Source: Delphinapterus leucas | Lineage: Eukaryota > Chordata > Mammalia > Artiodactyla > Monodontidae | DNA length: 64,000 bases | Reading direction: 5' to 3' | Assembly: GCF_002288925.2 (NCBI RefSeq) | Contig: NW_022098057.1 | Coordinates: forward strand, 64,223,641 to 64,287,640 | Shown here: positions 46,556 to 57,180 of the stretch, one piece after another | How the letters are laid out: every line of letters begins with the position of its first letter | Numbering within the stretch: position 1 is the first letter of the stretch | Notes under the pieces: generated by a model | Databases searched by the model: none | The model's input: the letters and a program-made list of their open reading frames with translations, nothing else | Told to the model about the DNA's origin: nothing | Translations under genes and position numbers: made by a program

Positions 46556-46566
46556 GTAAACATTCA
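46556..46566 (-). promoter_or_regulatory. Overlapping miR-181 and miR-30 seed matches in SIRT1 3' UTR
   Basis: On the - strand TGAATGTTTAC contains TGAATGT (miR-181 seed match, 46560-46566) overlapping TGTTTAC (miR-30 seed match, 46556-46562). It lies about 65 nt after the stop. Both families are predicted or reported regulators of SIRT1. Confidence 0.6.
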
Positions 46567-46628
46567 ATTTGACATGCTCAAGATCCTAATGCTGGTGGAA
46601 CAATTCCTGTACCTGGACAAATATTACA

Positions 46629-46957
46629 TTATGATTTGTTCGATGGATAGTTAATGCATGTTGCTTCCTGTTTCATAGATGTAGCTTCATTAACTGCCTC
46701 TTGATCACCTCCATCAGCTCCAAATCCAGTTGCTCCGGCTCTCTCATTAACATCAGCATCATCTTCCAAACCATTGTAAAATTCTTCAATCTCACTTTCA
46801 TCCTCCATAGGTTCTTCTAAACTTGGACTCTGGCATGTTCCACTATCACTGTTACTGCCACAAGAACTAGAGGATAAGACATCATCTTCAGAGTCTGAAT
46901 ATACCTCAGCACCATGGAAAATATAACGGTTTGGTGGTAAAAACAGATATTGATTAC
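46629..46957 (-). CDS. SIRT1: SIRT1 exon 9 coding part, C-terminal regulatory segment
   Basis: A 329-nt coding part encodes [26 protein letters not shown] through NYPSNKS, then TAA at 46629-46631. The [13 protein letters not shown] segment is the C-terminal regulatory beta hairpin known to pack on the catalytic core and raise activity. An acidic Ser-rich tail follows. The human SUMO site VKQE (K734) reads MKQE here (Lys codon 46671-46673). The acceptor is gtgtttcag. Confidence 0.97.
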
Positions 46958-49900
46958 CTGAAACACAGTAATAAGAGAGAAGTGGGTTATTTCCAGTTTT
47001 CTAAGACTTGGTCTGAGTGGGCTGTCTGGAATAAAGTGTAGCTTCTAGCCTTTTACCTGAGTATCATTACTAGAGGCTATTACTGTAGTTTCTCAAACAC
47101 AAGCTATAGACTCAGTCCTGCATGAAAATCTTAGTTCTGCCACTCATCAACTTTGTAAATTGGGAGAGTTATCTCTGTGCCTCAATTTCCTCATCTGGAT
47201 ATGAAATAATTTTCACAACCCTATGAGGCAAGTATGAAAAAAATGTAGACAGCCACGTTCAATGAAACTCCCTTTGAACAGATTTGATTAAATGAAATGA
47301 AGTATCCAGCCCACCACCCACCCTATTTTTACAAGAGTCTTATCACGTTAAAGTGTGAGAAGCACTGATCTAGCGCTGGCCTTTTAAGCTTTCTTTCCCA
47401 ACGCCCTCCCAAATTAGCATTCGCAGTATAAGATTTGACCTCCGATGGTAAGAAGTATTCCCTGCTTTTGTTTACATTTTGATGTAAGTGAATGGGTAGG
47501 AACCTTAAACATTAATGATGAAATGTTTTATACCCTTATATTCACAAGCACCAAGTACCTTCTGACTTAAGTCTGTTATCACACCGTGTTATATTTATTG
47601 CACCATATCCCAGACTGACTCACAAAAGCCTAACTGCATAGTTTATCTGGAGTGACATAACATCTACCAAACGTATGTGAGTTTCTCTTCAAAATGACTT
47701 TCAAGCTTTTTTATACCCCATCATGACCCAGTTCTCACCTATTATGTGTTGCAGCATGGAAACCACTTATTTCATTGTGTTTCAGTGACTAGAGAAAGAA
47801 AACCCCACCTGGTGCTTCTAATTAGGGCCATGTCCTTTGAATCACATCCCCTCACAGTCTGTTAAAGGGTCCCAGCACATGGCTCTCCTGCCCTTTCCTT
47901 TCTATAGGTTAGGCCATGTTTACAAAAAGAACACTTCAGGGACTTCACTTCAGGGACTTCCCTGGCAGTCCAGTGGTTAAATTAAGACTCTGCTCTCAAT
48001 GCAGGGGGCCTGGGTTCTATCCCTGCTGGGGGAACTAAGATCCTGCATGCCGTGCAGAGCAGCCAAAAAAATAAATATATTTAAAAAAAAAAATTCTTTC
48101 TGCTCTGGCCTCCCCTGAAGAACTGAATCATCTATTTCTCAGTGGACGTACCCTATACCTGTCTGTTTCTGCCCTCTTGGCAACCCTCAAGACATTTACA
48201 TTTTACTTCCTATATGCTCCAACTTCCTCCTTTTCAGCCTCGACTTCCTATATGCTCCAACTTCCTCTCTTTCTGCCTCGACCTCACAACAAACAGTGGC
48301 AAACTAAAATGAGTAAAGTCCAGCTGTTGTTTGGTTTTAACCGCTAAAAATGTTGTTTTACACTCTTTACATCCGTTATCTTTTTCAAATGCTCACAATG
48401 CTATGAGAGAGAAGTAGATCTGACAACTCAGTCTAATTCCAAAGCCTGTACCTTTAAAGGTCTAAATTGGTAGAATACAAGGTATAATACCAATTTCCTG
48501 GGGCAGAGTTTTGTATGTTTGACCCATCTGTCAAAAAGACAGCCAGAGAATGCTGCCAGTGCCTAGGGAGACTTTGTGTATGATAGAGACTTACCTTACC
48601 TGACTAAATCAACAGTAATTTCTCTACTCCTGACACTTGCCACATTTGAAAGCGTAAGTATTCTTCTATGCTCTTTCTAGTTTCCCCCCCGTAGACTTTC
48701 CCTAATTACAGTTCAAGACCAAAGTCAGGTTTTTCAGAAAGCCTTCAATAACCTAGTGCCCTCCAAGTAGCATAAACCTTTTAAAATATCACCTATTTTT
48801 TTCTCATTCACCTATTTTTGTAATTATATACACAAATATCAGTAGCTTGATCAGTGTCTCCAGAACTTGCTGTATGGAAAATGCCCAAAGGCTTATTCAA
48901 CTGAACTAAAATTTATTTAGAGCAAATGATTACAACACTTAATACGTTTGTCTCAAATTTGTCAGTTTTCACCATGTATATAAGTGGAATGGGACTTGAT
49001 GTTTTAAGCTGTACAAAGTTGTTGCATCTAAGAGCACAAGTTTCTGTTTGATTAATACTTGGTCATAAGTAGTTTCAAAAAGTAGAAAGTGATTTCACTT
49101 ATGTTAATACTTATGGATAGGGACTTCCCTGGTGTCACAGAGGTTAAGAATCCGCCTGCCAATGCAGGGGACACGGGTTCGAGCCCTGGTCCGTGAAGAT
49201 CCCACATGCTGCAGAGCAACTAAGCCCGTGTGCCACAACTACTGAGCCCTAGTGCTGCAACTACTGAAGCCCATGCGCCTAGAGCCCGTGCTCCACAACA
49301 AGAGGAGCCACCACAATGAGAAGCCCGCTTGCCGCAACTAGAGAAAGCCTGTGCACAGCAACAAAGACCCAATGCAGCCAAAATTAATTATTTTTTAAAA
49401 AAAACAAATTGATAAAAAGACTTCCCATGTGTCAAAACAGGGTAGATGGTATTTCTGATACTCAGTGGTGAAGAACCAGCTGTTTTCTAGATCTGAAACA
49501 CCACGACCTAATGGTTAAGAGAACCCAGAATCCACCTGGTTCTTCCACACCCTAGTCGTTACCTTGCCTGGGGTACTTAACCTCTATGGTCCTCAGTGTA
49601 CCAAAGTAGTAATAGTTCCTGCCTCAGGATACTAAAATCAGAAAATGTGAAGTCACTGCCCCACAGTAAGTACCCAAATCTCAATCATTTCTACTAGCTA
49701 AAGCTCTCACCAGAAAATGGCAGAGCACTCAGTATTTCCCAATTAAATGCTTACCTTCTCATTCCCTAGAGAAACACAAGGTACAGAGCATGCTTTCACA
49801 CCACTTTTCCCCCATATTATGGAAGATACCGTTTATCTTTTTCTGGCTTAAAATCTCAACTTTACAGTTTCTCTAAACACAATCAACTATTACATTTAGC

Positions 49901-52900
49901 CGCATAAAATTACCCTAACTAGCCTGCCAAAATGGCTCACTTCTTACAAATATTTCTTTAGAATAATTATAACCTTCAAAATGTTTCAACAGCCTTTCTT
50001 ACCATCAAGCCGTTTACTAATCTGCTCCTTTGCGAGTCTAGCTGGCCAGCATTTTCTCACTGTTTCAGCAACTGAAGTTCTTTCATTTTTCTCCCCAGTA
50101 TTGGAGGCAACATTCTTCAAATCCGGACTCTCCAACTGTTCATTAACACTTTCAATGCTCCTAGCAGAAGTCTGTACTTCCTGTAATTTTTCTTCAACAC
50201 AGTTTTTTGATTCAGATGCATCTGGATCATCAACATTACTCTTTGTTTCTTGGTCTAAAAGAGTGACAATCACTGAAGAATCTGCTGGTGAGGTTCCTTC
50301 TGGTGAACTTGAGCCTTCTGAAATATTGAGGGGTGTGGGTGGCAACTCTGACAAGTGAGCCAATTCTTTTTGTGTTCGTGGAGGTTTTTCAGTAATTTCT
50401 GAAAGCTTTACAGGGTTGCAGCAAAGTTTGGCGTATTCACCACCTAACCTGTGACACAATTCATTAATAATGACATCACAGTCTCCAAGAAGCTCTACAT
50501 CAAAATGCAGGTGAGGCAAAGGTTCCCTATTAATTAATATCTGAGGCACTTCATGGGGTATGGAACCTAAGAATAGGGTGAAAAAAGTAAGAATTAGAGA
50601 AAGGAAAGGAGGTACACTAATAAAACCAAAAGAAATGCACTGTGTAAAAATCTAACAATTCCCTGGCAGTCCAGTGGTTAGGACTCTGCGCTTTCATTGC
50701 CACGGCCAGGGTTCTATCCCTGGTCAGGGAACCAAGATCCTGCAAGACCTGAGGCATGGCCAAAAAAAAAAAAACTAACATGCACCCAATACCAAAGAAG
50801 ACACCCAACTCTAGTATTCAACCAAGCTATTACATACCATCAAACTATCAAGTAAACAGGCAGCAAAATTTCAGGTTCTGCTCCTGTCACCTGGTTACCC
50901 CTGCGTAATCGCCTCACTTTTTATTATGTATTCAATTTCCTTGTCTGTATAATGGGGTAATAACTACTTCTCCACAAGCCTGCAGTGAGCACTGAGTTAA
51001 TATGCAGAGAAGAGTTCTTGGCACAGTATAGGTAATAGTTATTCTACTAAAATGGCTTCTGATAATGTGAAAATTCATACCAGTCTGTTCTCCACTATAA
51101 TGTACCAATGTCTTACATTTTTTAGAAGTACCTTTGCCTATCACCAACACGTTTTACTACCCCACAGGAAACTTGGAAGAAGTTCTCTGCCTCACATTTA
51201 AATAGAAAAAAATAACATGCAAATTATACATTAAATTTTCTTTTTTTTTAGTTACAAATTGTCCTATAATCTACTTTAACAGAATTTCACAGCTACTTGA
51301 GGAAGGCTGAGTTAAACTGCTAAAGCCACTACATGTGGGCTAGGAAAAAGATGCAGAATTGGAGAGTTTAACTCTGTTTCTTCCAGCAGTTTGCTCTGTT
51401 TGCTGGTATGGCGGTCCAATTTTAATTCTCCAGTTAAGGGTTTGATATACTCTCCTCTCTTCCTTCCCTCACTTTTATGGCACAAATGATGCTACTAAAT
51501 TAGTCCCTCTATCTTCCTCCCCCCTTGCTTGCTCATTAGAGGGAGAAAAAAAGGTAGTATGGGAGCATGGATTAAAGAAATATTCCTGAGAATAATAGGG
51601 ACTTAAATTATTTTTGAGCATTTTTATACACATGAACACCCTTGTGGGTAGAGCTGATCCACATACAATGATTGACAAGGCATGATTGTTATTCTTACAA
51701 AAACAAACCAATCATTGTGAGCCCCAAAATTCTATTTTACATGAGTACGTTACACATCTTTCAAGCTATACATCTGAACTTACTGGACCAAAAATCAATT
51801 ACATTTGAAAGGTTAACTACTCAAATTAAGACTAAAAATACAGATTATTTTTAATATGTTTCCTCAGTATATGTAAAATTAGCTCATGCTAACTCCTGCC
51901 ACATTAAAGCACATTCCACTGAAAAGTTTAAGTTGAACAGTTTCCCCTTGTTATTACTTCTGTTTTGAAAGCCCTCTTGCCCCACTGAAATGTCAGATTA
52001 ACCAATCTTCCTGAGCAAGAATATTGTCACCTAAAAAAATTAAAGTTTGGGGGCTTCCCTGGTGGCACAGTGGTTAAGAATCCGCCTGCCAATGCAGGGG
52101 ACACGGGTTCGAGCCCTGGTCTGGGAAGATCCCACGTGCCGTGGAACAACTAAGCCCGTGTGCCACAACTACTGAGCCTGTGCTCTAGAGCCCGTGAGCC
52201 ACAACTACTGAGCCTGTGCTCCTAGAGCCAGTGCTCCGCAACAAGAGAAGCCACCACAATGAGAAGCCTGCGCACAGCAATGAAGAGTAGCCCCTGCTCA
52301 CCGCAACTAGAGAAAGCCCACGTGCAGCAACGAAGACCCAACGCAGCCAAAAAAAAAAAAAAAAAAAAGTCCGGCTCTTCACCACTCTTGAAAAACCAGA
52401 ATAATATCATTGGGGTCTACTCTACAGACCCACAACCCATGGCAAAATATATAGAAATGGTTCTCTAAAAAAAATCATCACCCACTTACTCGGAATTAGT
52501 GCTACTGGTCTTACTTTCAGGGAAGACCCAATAACAATGAGAAGATCAACTTCATCTTTGTCATACTTCATGGCTCTATGAAACTGTTCTGGTAAATTTT
52601 CACCAAAAAAGACAATCTCTGGTTTCATGATAGCAAGTGGTTCATCAGCTGGGCACCTAGGACATCGAGGAACCACCTGCATGTTCCAGATTTTAGTTGA
52701 GGTGGGAAAGAGAAGGGCAAGCCCGAGTTAGAGTCAACATTTCCACACTTCCCAAGAAATCATTTCAAAATTATCAAAGAAAACAGAAAAGCTGTGGATA
52801 AATAGGGAAAACTGGATAAAACCTAAACATCAACTATCAATGACCCGTTAAGTTTATTAACATACAATGAAATACAATTTTGCTATTATCTGTGTATGCT

Positions 52901-54417
52901 GCTATTATATCTGTATAGACCTACATTTGATATTCAAGAGTCCATTATATATTAAGAGGAAAAAGCAGCATGTGTATATATGTACACAGATGAGACTTTT
53001 AAAAAATTAAAGTCTGTAAAATACGATTCCATTTTAATATGCTATCTTCTCCTAATTATATGATTAACTATATATGCAACTAAGCATACAGAATTTATTT
53101 CTGGATGGTTTTTATTCTCTGCCATATTTTCCTGTATTTTTTGGTCAATGAGCGTACATGAAATATTTTTTACAAAATGAATCTGACAGGCACTTTTAAA
53201 AAGGGAGAGTAAGGAGAAAAACTAATGTTAAGTAACACCACACTTAATGATCTGGGTTTTTATTTTAGGCTTATATATTAGGTAGTCAACTTCATCAATC
53301 AAAAGATTATGTAACAATGTTTTTAACTTAAGGTTTTGAAAGGTTTTTGTGTATTTCTCTGGAATTTCCAATGGTAACTAACATTTGTTTTCCTGGATGT
53401 TTCTGTACCACATAAATACTTCCAGAAAAAAAGGACTGAGGTAAAAGAAACAGATGAGACATGCACAGTTCCTAAGATATGGGTGATAAATTACCTGATT
53501 AAAAATATCTCCTCGTACAGCTTCACAGTCAACTTTGTATTTACAAATCAGGCAAGATGCTGTTGCAAAGGAACCTAAAAACAACCAACAAATATATGCT
53601 TTATTAAAGAAAATTTTCCATTTCTTAAATAACGGTTATAATGTAAGCTTGACAACAGAAAAGCTAGCGACTTTAAAATTTTTAAGAGACTCCATGAGAG
53701 AGATGCTGATATAATGATGCTTCCTAAAGCTACTCTTTTAATAAAATATACCAACTCCTCCAGGACTAAAACTGCAGACTTGGAAGGTTACAACTGTATT
53801 ACCTTAGCTTAACAGCTGTGTTTCAGAAACAGTTTAGATACATAAGAAAATGGTCTGTTCATACTTGTTTTAGATTTAGTCTTCAAATTTCTGAAGCCTA
53901 CATCTGAACTACTCAGCAGTTCCTTTGGTTTCCTAAAGATGCCATGTTTTTTTCATCCATAGCTAATACTACTTTTGTAATCAAAAAAGGTTATTTAAAA
54001 GAATTTAATGTTACATAATTGCTGCATCTTTTGAAATCCAAAAGCACATTAATATCTGACATTTTGTACAATTAAGTGTCAAGGCCAATATTTCTGGTTT
54101 CATATTTTTGCAATCTACTTTCCTTCATTTATCTACAATTGATCAGATAACATGATTCAACAATAAGGCTTAATCTCCATTCCTGGATGGCAGCCTTTTT
54201 TCTAATCCTAACTTTTCCTACAAAACTAACTAATATGTAACAGAAAAAGCAATCCTGAAGTTTACTAACCATGACACTGAATTATCCTTTGGATTCCTGC
54301 AACCTGTTCCAGTGTATCTATGTTCTGAGTATAGTTGCGAAGTAGTTTTCCTTCCTTATCTGACAAGGCTATGAATTTGTGACAAAGAGATGGTTGGAAT
54401 TGTCCAGGATATATTTC
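46629..54417 (-). CDS. SIRT1: SIRT1 NAD-dependent deacetylase, exons 5-9 (5'-partial gene)
   Basis: SIRT1 is the nuclear NAD+-dependent protein deacetylase (class III) acting on p53, FOXO, PGC-1alpha, NF-kB p65 and histones. Coding exons on the - strand, in transcript order: 54417-54270, 53574-53495, 52676-52490, 50566-50003, 46957-46629. All have GT-AG junctions and join in one frame to 435 residues plus TAA. With E315 as the first residue, the catalytic His falls at 363 and the zinc cysteines at 371, 374, 395 and 398, the human positions exactly. Exon 8 is two residues longer than my recollection of the human one. Exons 1-4 (N-terminus, Rossmann NAD-binding start) lie beyond the window. No frame breaks are seen, so the gene looks functional. 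Confidence 0.98.
47110..47240 (+). mobile_element. MIR
   Basis: Forward MIR: gttctgccactcatcaac, gcctcaatttcctcatctgg, accctatgaggc. Confidence 0.7.
47953..48093 (+). mobile_element. CHR-1 SINE
   Basis: gggacttccctggcagtcc, B-box ggttctatccctg and an A-rich tail. The bases immediately upstream repeat cagggacttcacttcaggga, so the left edge is slightly uncertain. Confidence 0.85.
48205..48280 (+). repeat. 38-bp tandem duplication
   Basis: Two adjacent copies of a 38-bp unit starting acttcctatatgctccaact (48205-48242 and 48243-48280), differing at a few positions. Within SIRT1 intron 8. Confidence 0.85.
49120..49405 (+). mobile_element. Long CHR-1-type SINE
   Basis: gggacttccctggtgtcac, B-box gggttcgagccctgg, then ccacaactactgagccc-type units and end aacaaagacccaatgcagcc. 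Confidence 0.9.
49505..49680 (+). mobile_element. MIR
   Basis: Forward MIR, diverged: ctggggtacttaacctctat, ggtcctcagtgtacc, taatagttcctgcctcagga. Confidence 0.5.
50003..50566 (-). CDS. SIRT1: SIRT1 exon 8, end of catalytic core and variable C-terminal region
   Basis: A 564-nt exon, phase 1 at both ends, encodes [19 protein letters not shown] through KEQISKRLD. It completes the deacetylase core ([17 protein letters not shown]) and then enters an acidic, Ser/Thr-rich, probably disordered region. The proline-directed phosphosites corresponding to human T530 (PPTP, codon 50334-50336) and S540 (SSSP) are retained. The acceptor is attcttag and the donor gtaaga. The opposite-strand open frame across it is a shadow. 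Confidence 0.97.
50656..50774 (+). mobile_element. CHR-type SINE near SIRT1 exon 8
   Basis: attccctggcagtccagtgg, B-box ggttctatccctgg, poly(A). It lies 90 bp from the exon 8 acceptor side, in opposite orientation to SIRT1. Confidence 0.88.
50872..51045 (+). mobile_element. MIR
   Basis: Forward MIR, diverged: ttccttgtctgtataatggg, gttcttggcacagtatagg. Confidence 0.6.
52050..52368 (+). mobile_element. Long CHR-1-type SINE near SIRT1 exon 7
   Basis: ggcttccctggtggcac, B-box gggttcgagccctgg, internal ccacaactactgagcctgtg unit occurring twice, then poly(A) of about 20. It lies 122 bp from the exon 7 donor side, opposite in orientation to SIRT1. Confidence 0.92.
52490..52676 (-). CDS. SIRT1: SIRT1 exon 7, second zinc-binding pair and NAD-site strand
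   Basis: A 187-nt exon encodes [20 protein letters not shown] through RPVALIP plus one base. It has the second CxxC (C395, C398), the [12 protein letters not shown] substrate-binding segment and the GSSLKV NAD-contact motif. The acceptor is acatgcag and the donor gtaagt. Confidence 0.97.
52840..53190 (+). mobile_element. L1M-like 3' relic
   Basis: Resembles the 3' end of old L1M (tgacccgttaagtttatta, acatacaatgaaatac, aagaggaaaaagcagc). Diverged. Confidence 0.45.
53495..53574 (-). CDS. SIRT1: SIRT1 exon 6, first zinc-binding pair
   Basis: An 80-nt exon encodes [17 protein letters not shown] through RGDIFNQ. It contributes the first CxxC (C371, C374) of the structural zinc module. The acceptor is tttttag and the donor gtaatt. 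Confidence 0.97.
54270..54417 (-). CDS. SIRT1: SIRT1 exon 5, catalytic histidine
   Basis: A 148-nt exon encodes [20 protein letters not shown] through GIQRIIQCH plus the first base of the next Gly. The NAD-binding QNID motif and the catalytic histidine (H363, codon at 54271-54273) are present. The acceptor (- strand) is ttatctag and the donor gttagt. Confidence 0.97.
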
Positions 54418-55279
54418 CTAGATAACGCAAAAAGCAGAAAAAAGATTATATAAGTGCTAACAAATGTCACAGGTTTAACAACAACAAAAAAACAAAACCA
54501 CCAATGATAATTAAAAAACAATACATGAGCATCTCAAAGCATCTAGATGGATGCCACACACACTTACGAAAGGATTGTTGCTGTCATATGTGTAAAACTC
54601 AGCAATTAGTGAACATGGCCTCTTGAAAAGGATAAAGTCGACCCACAAACATCTCTTATAAATGCTAATTGGTATTTTAATAAAAGTCAGAAGAAATACA
54701 TACCTTAATATATATCTAATTTTTTTGTTGGCTGCAAATGATTTTTTTTTGTAAGGAAAAAGGGAAAAAGTTTAAATTGAAATTAAAAGATATCAAAGAT
54801 ATGGTGACTTCTTTTTTAAAACTAAAAAAGGCACTGTCAACATAATATTAAAAATTTTTTTGATTCATCATTTATTATAAATATCAACCTGTTGGAAGTT
54901 TAAAGCTGAAGTTTTAATTCCTTACCAAAATTGTTTTCCTTCCACTGCACAGGCACATACTGGTATAGTATAGAGTTGCTCATGAATGCTGAGTTGCTGG
55001 ATTTTGTGTGTGTGTTTTTCCCCCCAAATAATGCTTCAATGCTGTTTCTTCTTTAAAAACAAAGAATTCAGATATACACATGGCAAAAAGATCAGAGAAA
55101 AAGTATCAATTTTGGTCCTCTCAACTTTTGACAGTGTTTTCATTAAACTTCATTTAGTAAGTGACTATGGCAAAGGAAGTTTCTTCTCTTTTTTCTTTGA
55201 AGTAGTAGTTCTGCCTACTTCCTTACCATTCATTACAGCCTCTAACCTATTACAATGCTAGCAAAAAAACAAGATACAA

Positions 55280-55600
55280 CCATATGTCCATCAACAGAGG
55301 ACTGGTCAGAGAAATAGGGTACATCAGTAATAGTTGAGTATGCAGCCATTAAAATGAATGAGGGAGGTCTCGATACACTGACCTGGAAGATGGCCCATGA
55401 CATATGTGAAAAAAAAATCAAGCTAGTCACCACTGTGTATAGCTTTGGTTTTGTTTTGTTATTAAGCAAAAATGGGAAGTATATGCAAAGTATACAGATA
55501 CATTAATTTAAACATCAAGTTAGGAAGGATACAAACAATCTATAAAATGGGGATGGGGGGTAGGGGACTTCACTTCTGACATTATACAAAAAAGTCTGAC
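55280..55600 (+). mobile_element. L1M-like 3' relic
   Basis: tgtccatcaacagaggactg, tgcagccattaaaatgaatg and similar blocks of L1 ORF2 end and 3' UTR. Confidence 0.65.
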
Positions 55601-56215
55601 AGTTAAGATTCTAGATGACTACTTCTAAACTACTTAATATTTCAAGTTTAGAAAAAACTACTGGGATACCTTTTAAGTAAAAATAATATGCAAATCTCAT
55701 TATAAAGACTATCACATCCATGTCCATATGCTGCTGAAAACCCAAGAATTCTGCCTCTCATTCAAATTTTTATCATAAAAGTTCATGAACTTTGCAATTT
55801 AAGAAAGAATGCATATAGAAAGAAGTAACAAGTGAAGAGTTTATTAAAGCTAATGTTTATAGAAAACTGAAAGCCACATTATGTTTTGGACCATTAGGTT
55901 GTGCTCTCTATTAATCACTGTTTTCTTCCCAGGTTACTTTGTTCTAATACATTTAGAGGATTAAACACCAGCACCTTGCAAACCTCCCCTCTGGAAACAG
56001 TTGTTAAAGAGTATTTTAACAAATATTATAATATTCTAGGCAACAGATAAAATAGGATCTAAAGTAGTAAGGAAAGTGCTAATAGCATGCCAAAAGCAGC
56101 ACAAGAACAAATGGCTGACTACCTCCAGAACAAGGCTGGGCAGAGTACCAGGACTCCATCCTCCCGGAATGAACTTTTGTGTGCCTTATCCCCACCCTTT
56201 TCAAAAGGGGAGGGT

Positions 56216-56421
56216 GGGCTTCCCTGGTGGCGCAGTGGTTGAGAGTCCGCCTGCCGATGCAGGGGACACGGGTTCGTGCCTCGGTCCGGGAGGATCCCAC
56301 GTGCCGTGGAGCGGCTGGGCCCGTGAGCCATGGCCCCTGAGCCTGCGCGTCTGGAGCCTGTGCTCCGCAGCGGGAGAGGCCACAACAGTGAGAGGCCCGC
56401 GTACCGCAAAAAAAAAAAAAA
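56216..56421 (+). mobile_element. CHR-2 SINE, full length
   Basis: ggcttccctggtggcgcag through gtaccgc plus about 14 A. Duplication gagggt on both sides. Confidence 0.93.
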
Positions 56422-57162
56422 GAGGGTAAGAAGAACAAAAACCTGTGGGACACTAGATTCAGCTCTACACTCTAGTTTCCCTTCATGTCGTATCAGTTCA
56501 GGGAAATTTAGTCCTTAAATTTACCAATCAATTCCTGTAGTTGGGAATAATTTATGAAGGGTTTGTTTCATCTTATAAGCCTACATTTTATGATGATTTG
56601 AAACTTAACTTTGTCTCTTTTCTTTCAAATATGTAGTGGACCATGTCTGAATCATTAGATTTAATACTGTGTTCAAACTAAGGGATATAATCTGCAATAA
56701 TGGGGAAAAAATTACTCTGAAAGGACTGTTTTTTAATAGAATTACTCCTAAATCAGGCTCTTACTTAACAAGGAAAGTCTGCTAAAAACTAATTGACTGG
56801 AGATACAACTTTCAGATAAAATATAGATTAATTCTTCATGTTGAAACTGTGACACTTTAGTTCTAAGCAAGACAGACCATCCCAAATCTCAACCTCCTTA
56901 AGGCCCATTAAGGAACCAATCATGTGGGCTGGACCATTATTATTGCCACAGGGATCCACTTAGAATAGAGTGGAAGCACAGCTGGGACCAAAGGCTCAAG
57001 TACTATTAAAATGACAGGCTGCTTTCACAGCAGTGTCCAGAAACATGCGAACAATCCAGTAATTGGCCATAGGCAACCAATGTGACCAAAACTAAAGCTT
57101 AGAACTATCTGCCCCAGTAAGCTTTCATGTAGAAATAATGGTTTTTCTCCAGAGATGCTCTC

Positions 57163-57180
57163 TGCTTGCTTGCTTGCTTC
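57163..57180 (+). repeat. (TTGC)n short tandem repeat
   Basis: Four consecutive TTGC/TGCT units in SIRT1 intron 4. Confidence 0.7.

Larger units (their letters stand above)
44868..46628 (-). other. SIRT1: SIRT1 3' UTR
   Basis: About 1.76 kb follows the stop with no SINE or LINE insertion. Its length and landmarks (miR-34a site, internal AATAAA signals, terminal ATTAAA at 44885-44890) agree with the human SIRT1 3' UTR of about 1.8 kb. The distal end is placed roughly 17 nt beyond the last signal and is approximate. Confidence 0.85.
46958..50002 (-). other. SIRT1 intron 8
   Basis: A 3.0-kb intron with a MIR (47110-47240), SINEs (47953, 49120), a 38-bp tandem duplication (48205-48280) and a MIR (49505-49680). 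Nothing else is recognised. Confidence 0.75.
50567..52489 (-). other. SIRT1 intron 7
   Basis: A 1.9-kb intron with SINEs at 50656 and 52050 and a MIR at 50872-51045. The 51050-52040 stretch holds nothing I recognise. Confidence 0.75.
52677..54269 (-). other. SIRT1 introns 6 and 5
   Basis: Intron 6 (52677-53494) contains L1M-like sequence at about 52840-53190. Intron 5 (53575-54269) holds nothing I recognise. Confidence 0.7.

Noticed and set aside
49981..50358. 125-codon open frame on the + strand across SIRT1 exon 8
   Set aside because: It is the antisense shadow of the SIRT1 coding exon; codon pattern and conservation belong to the - strand.
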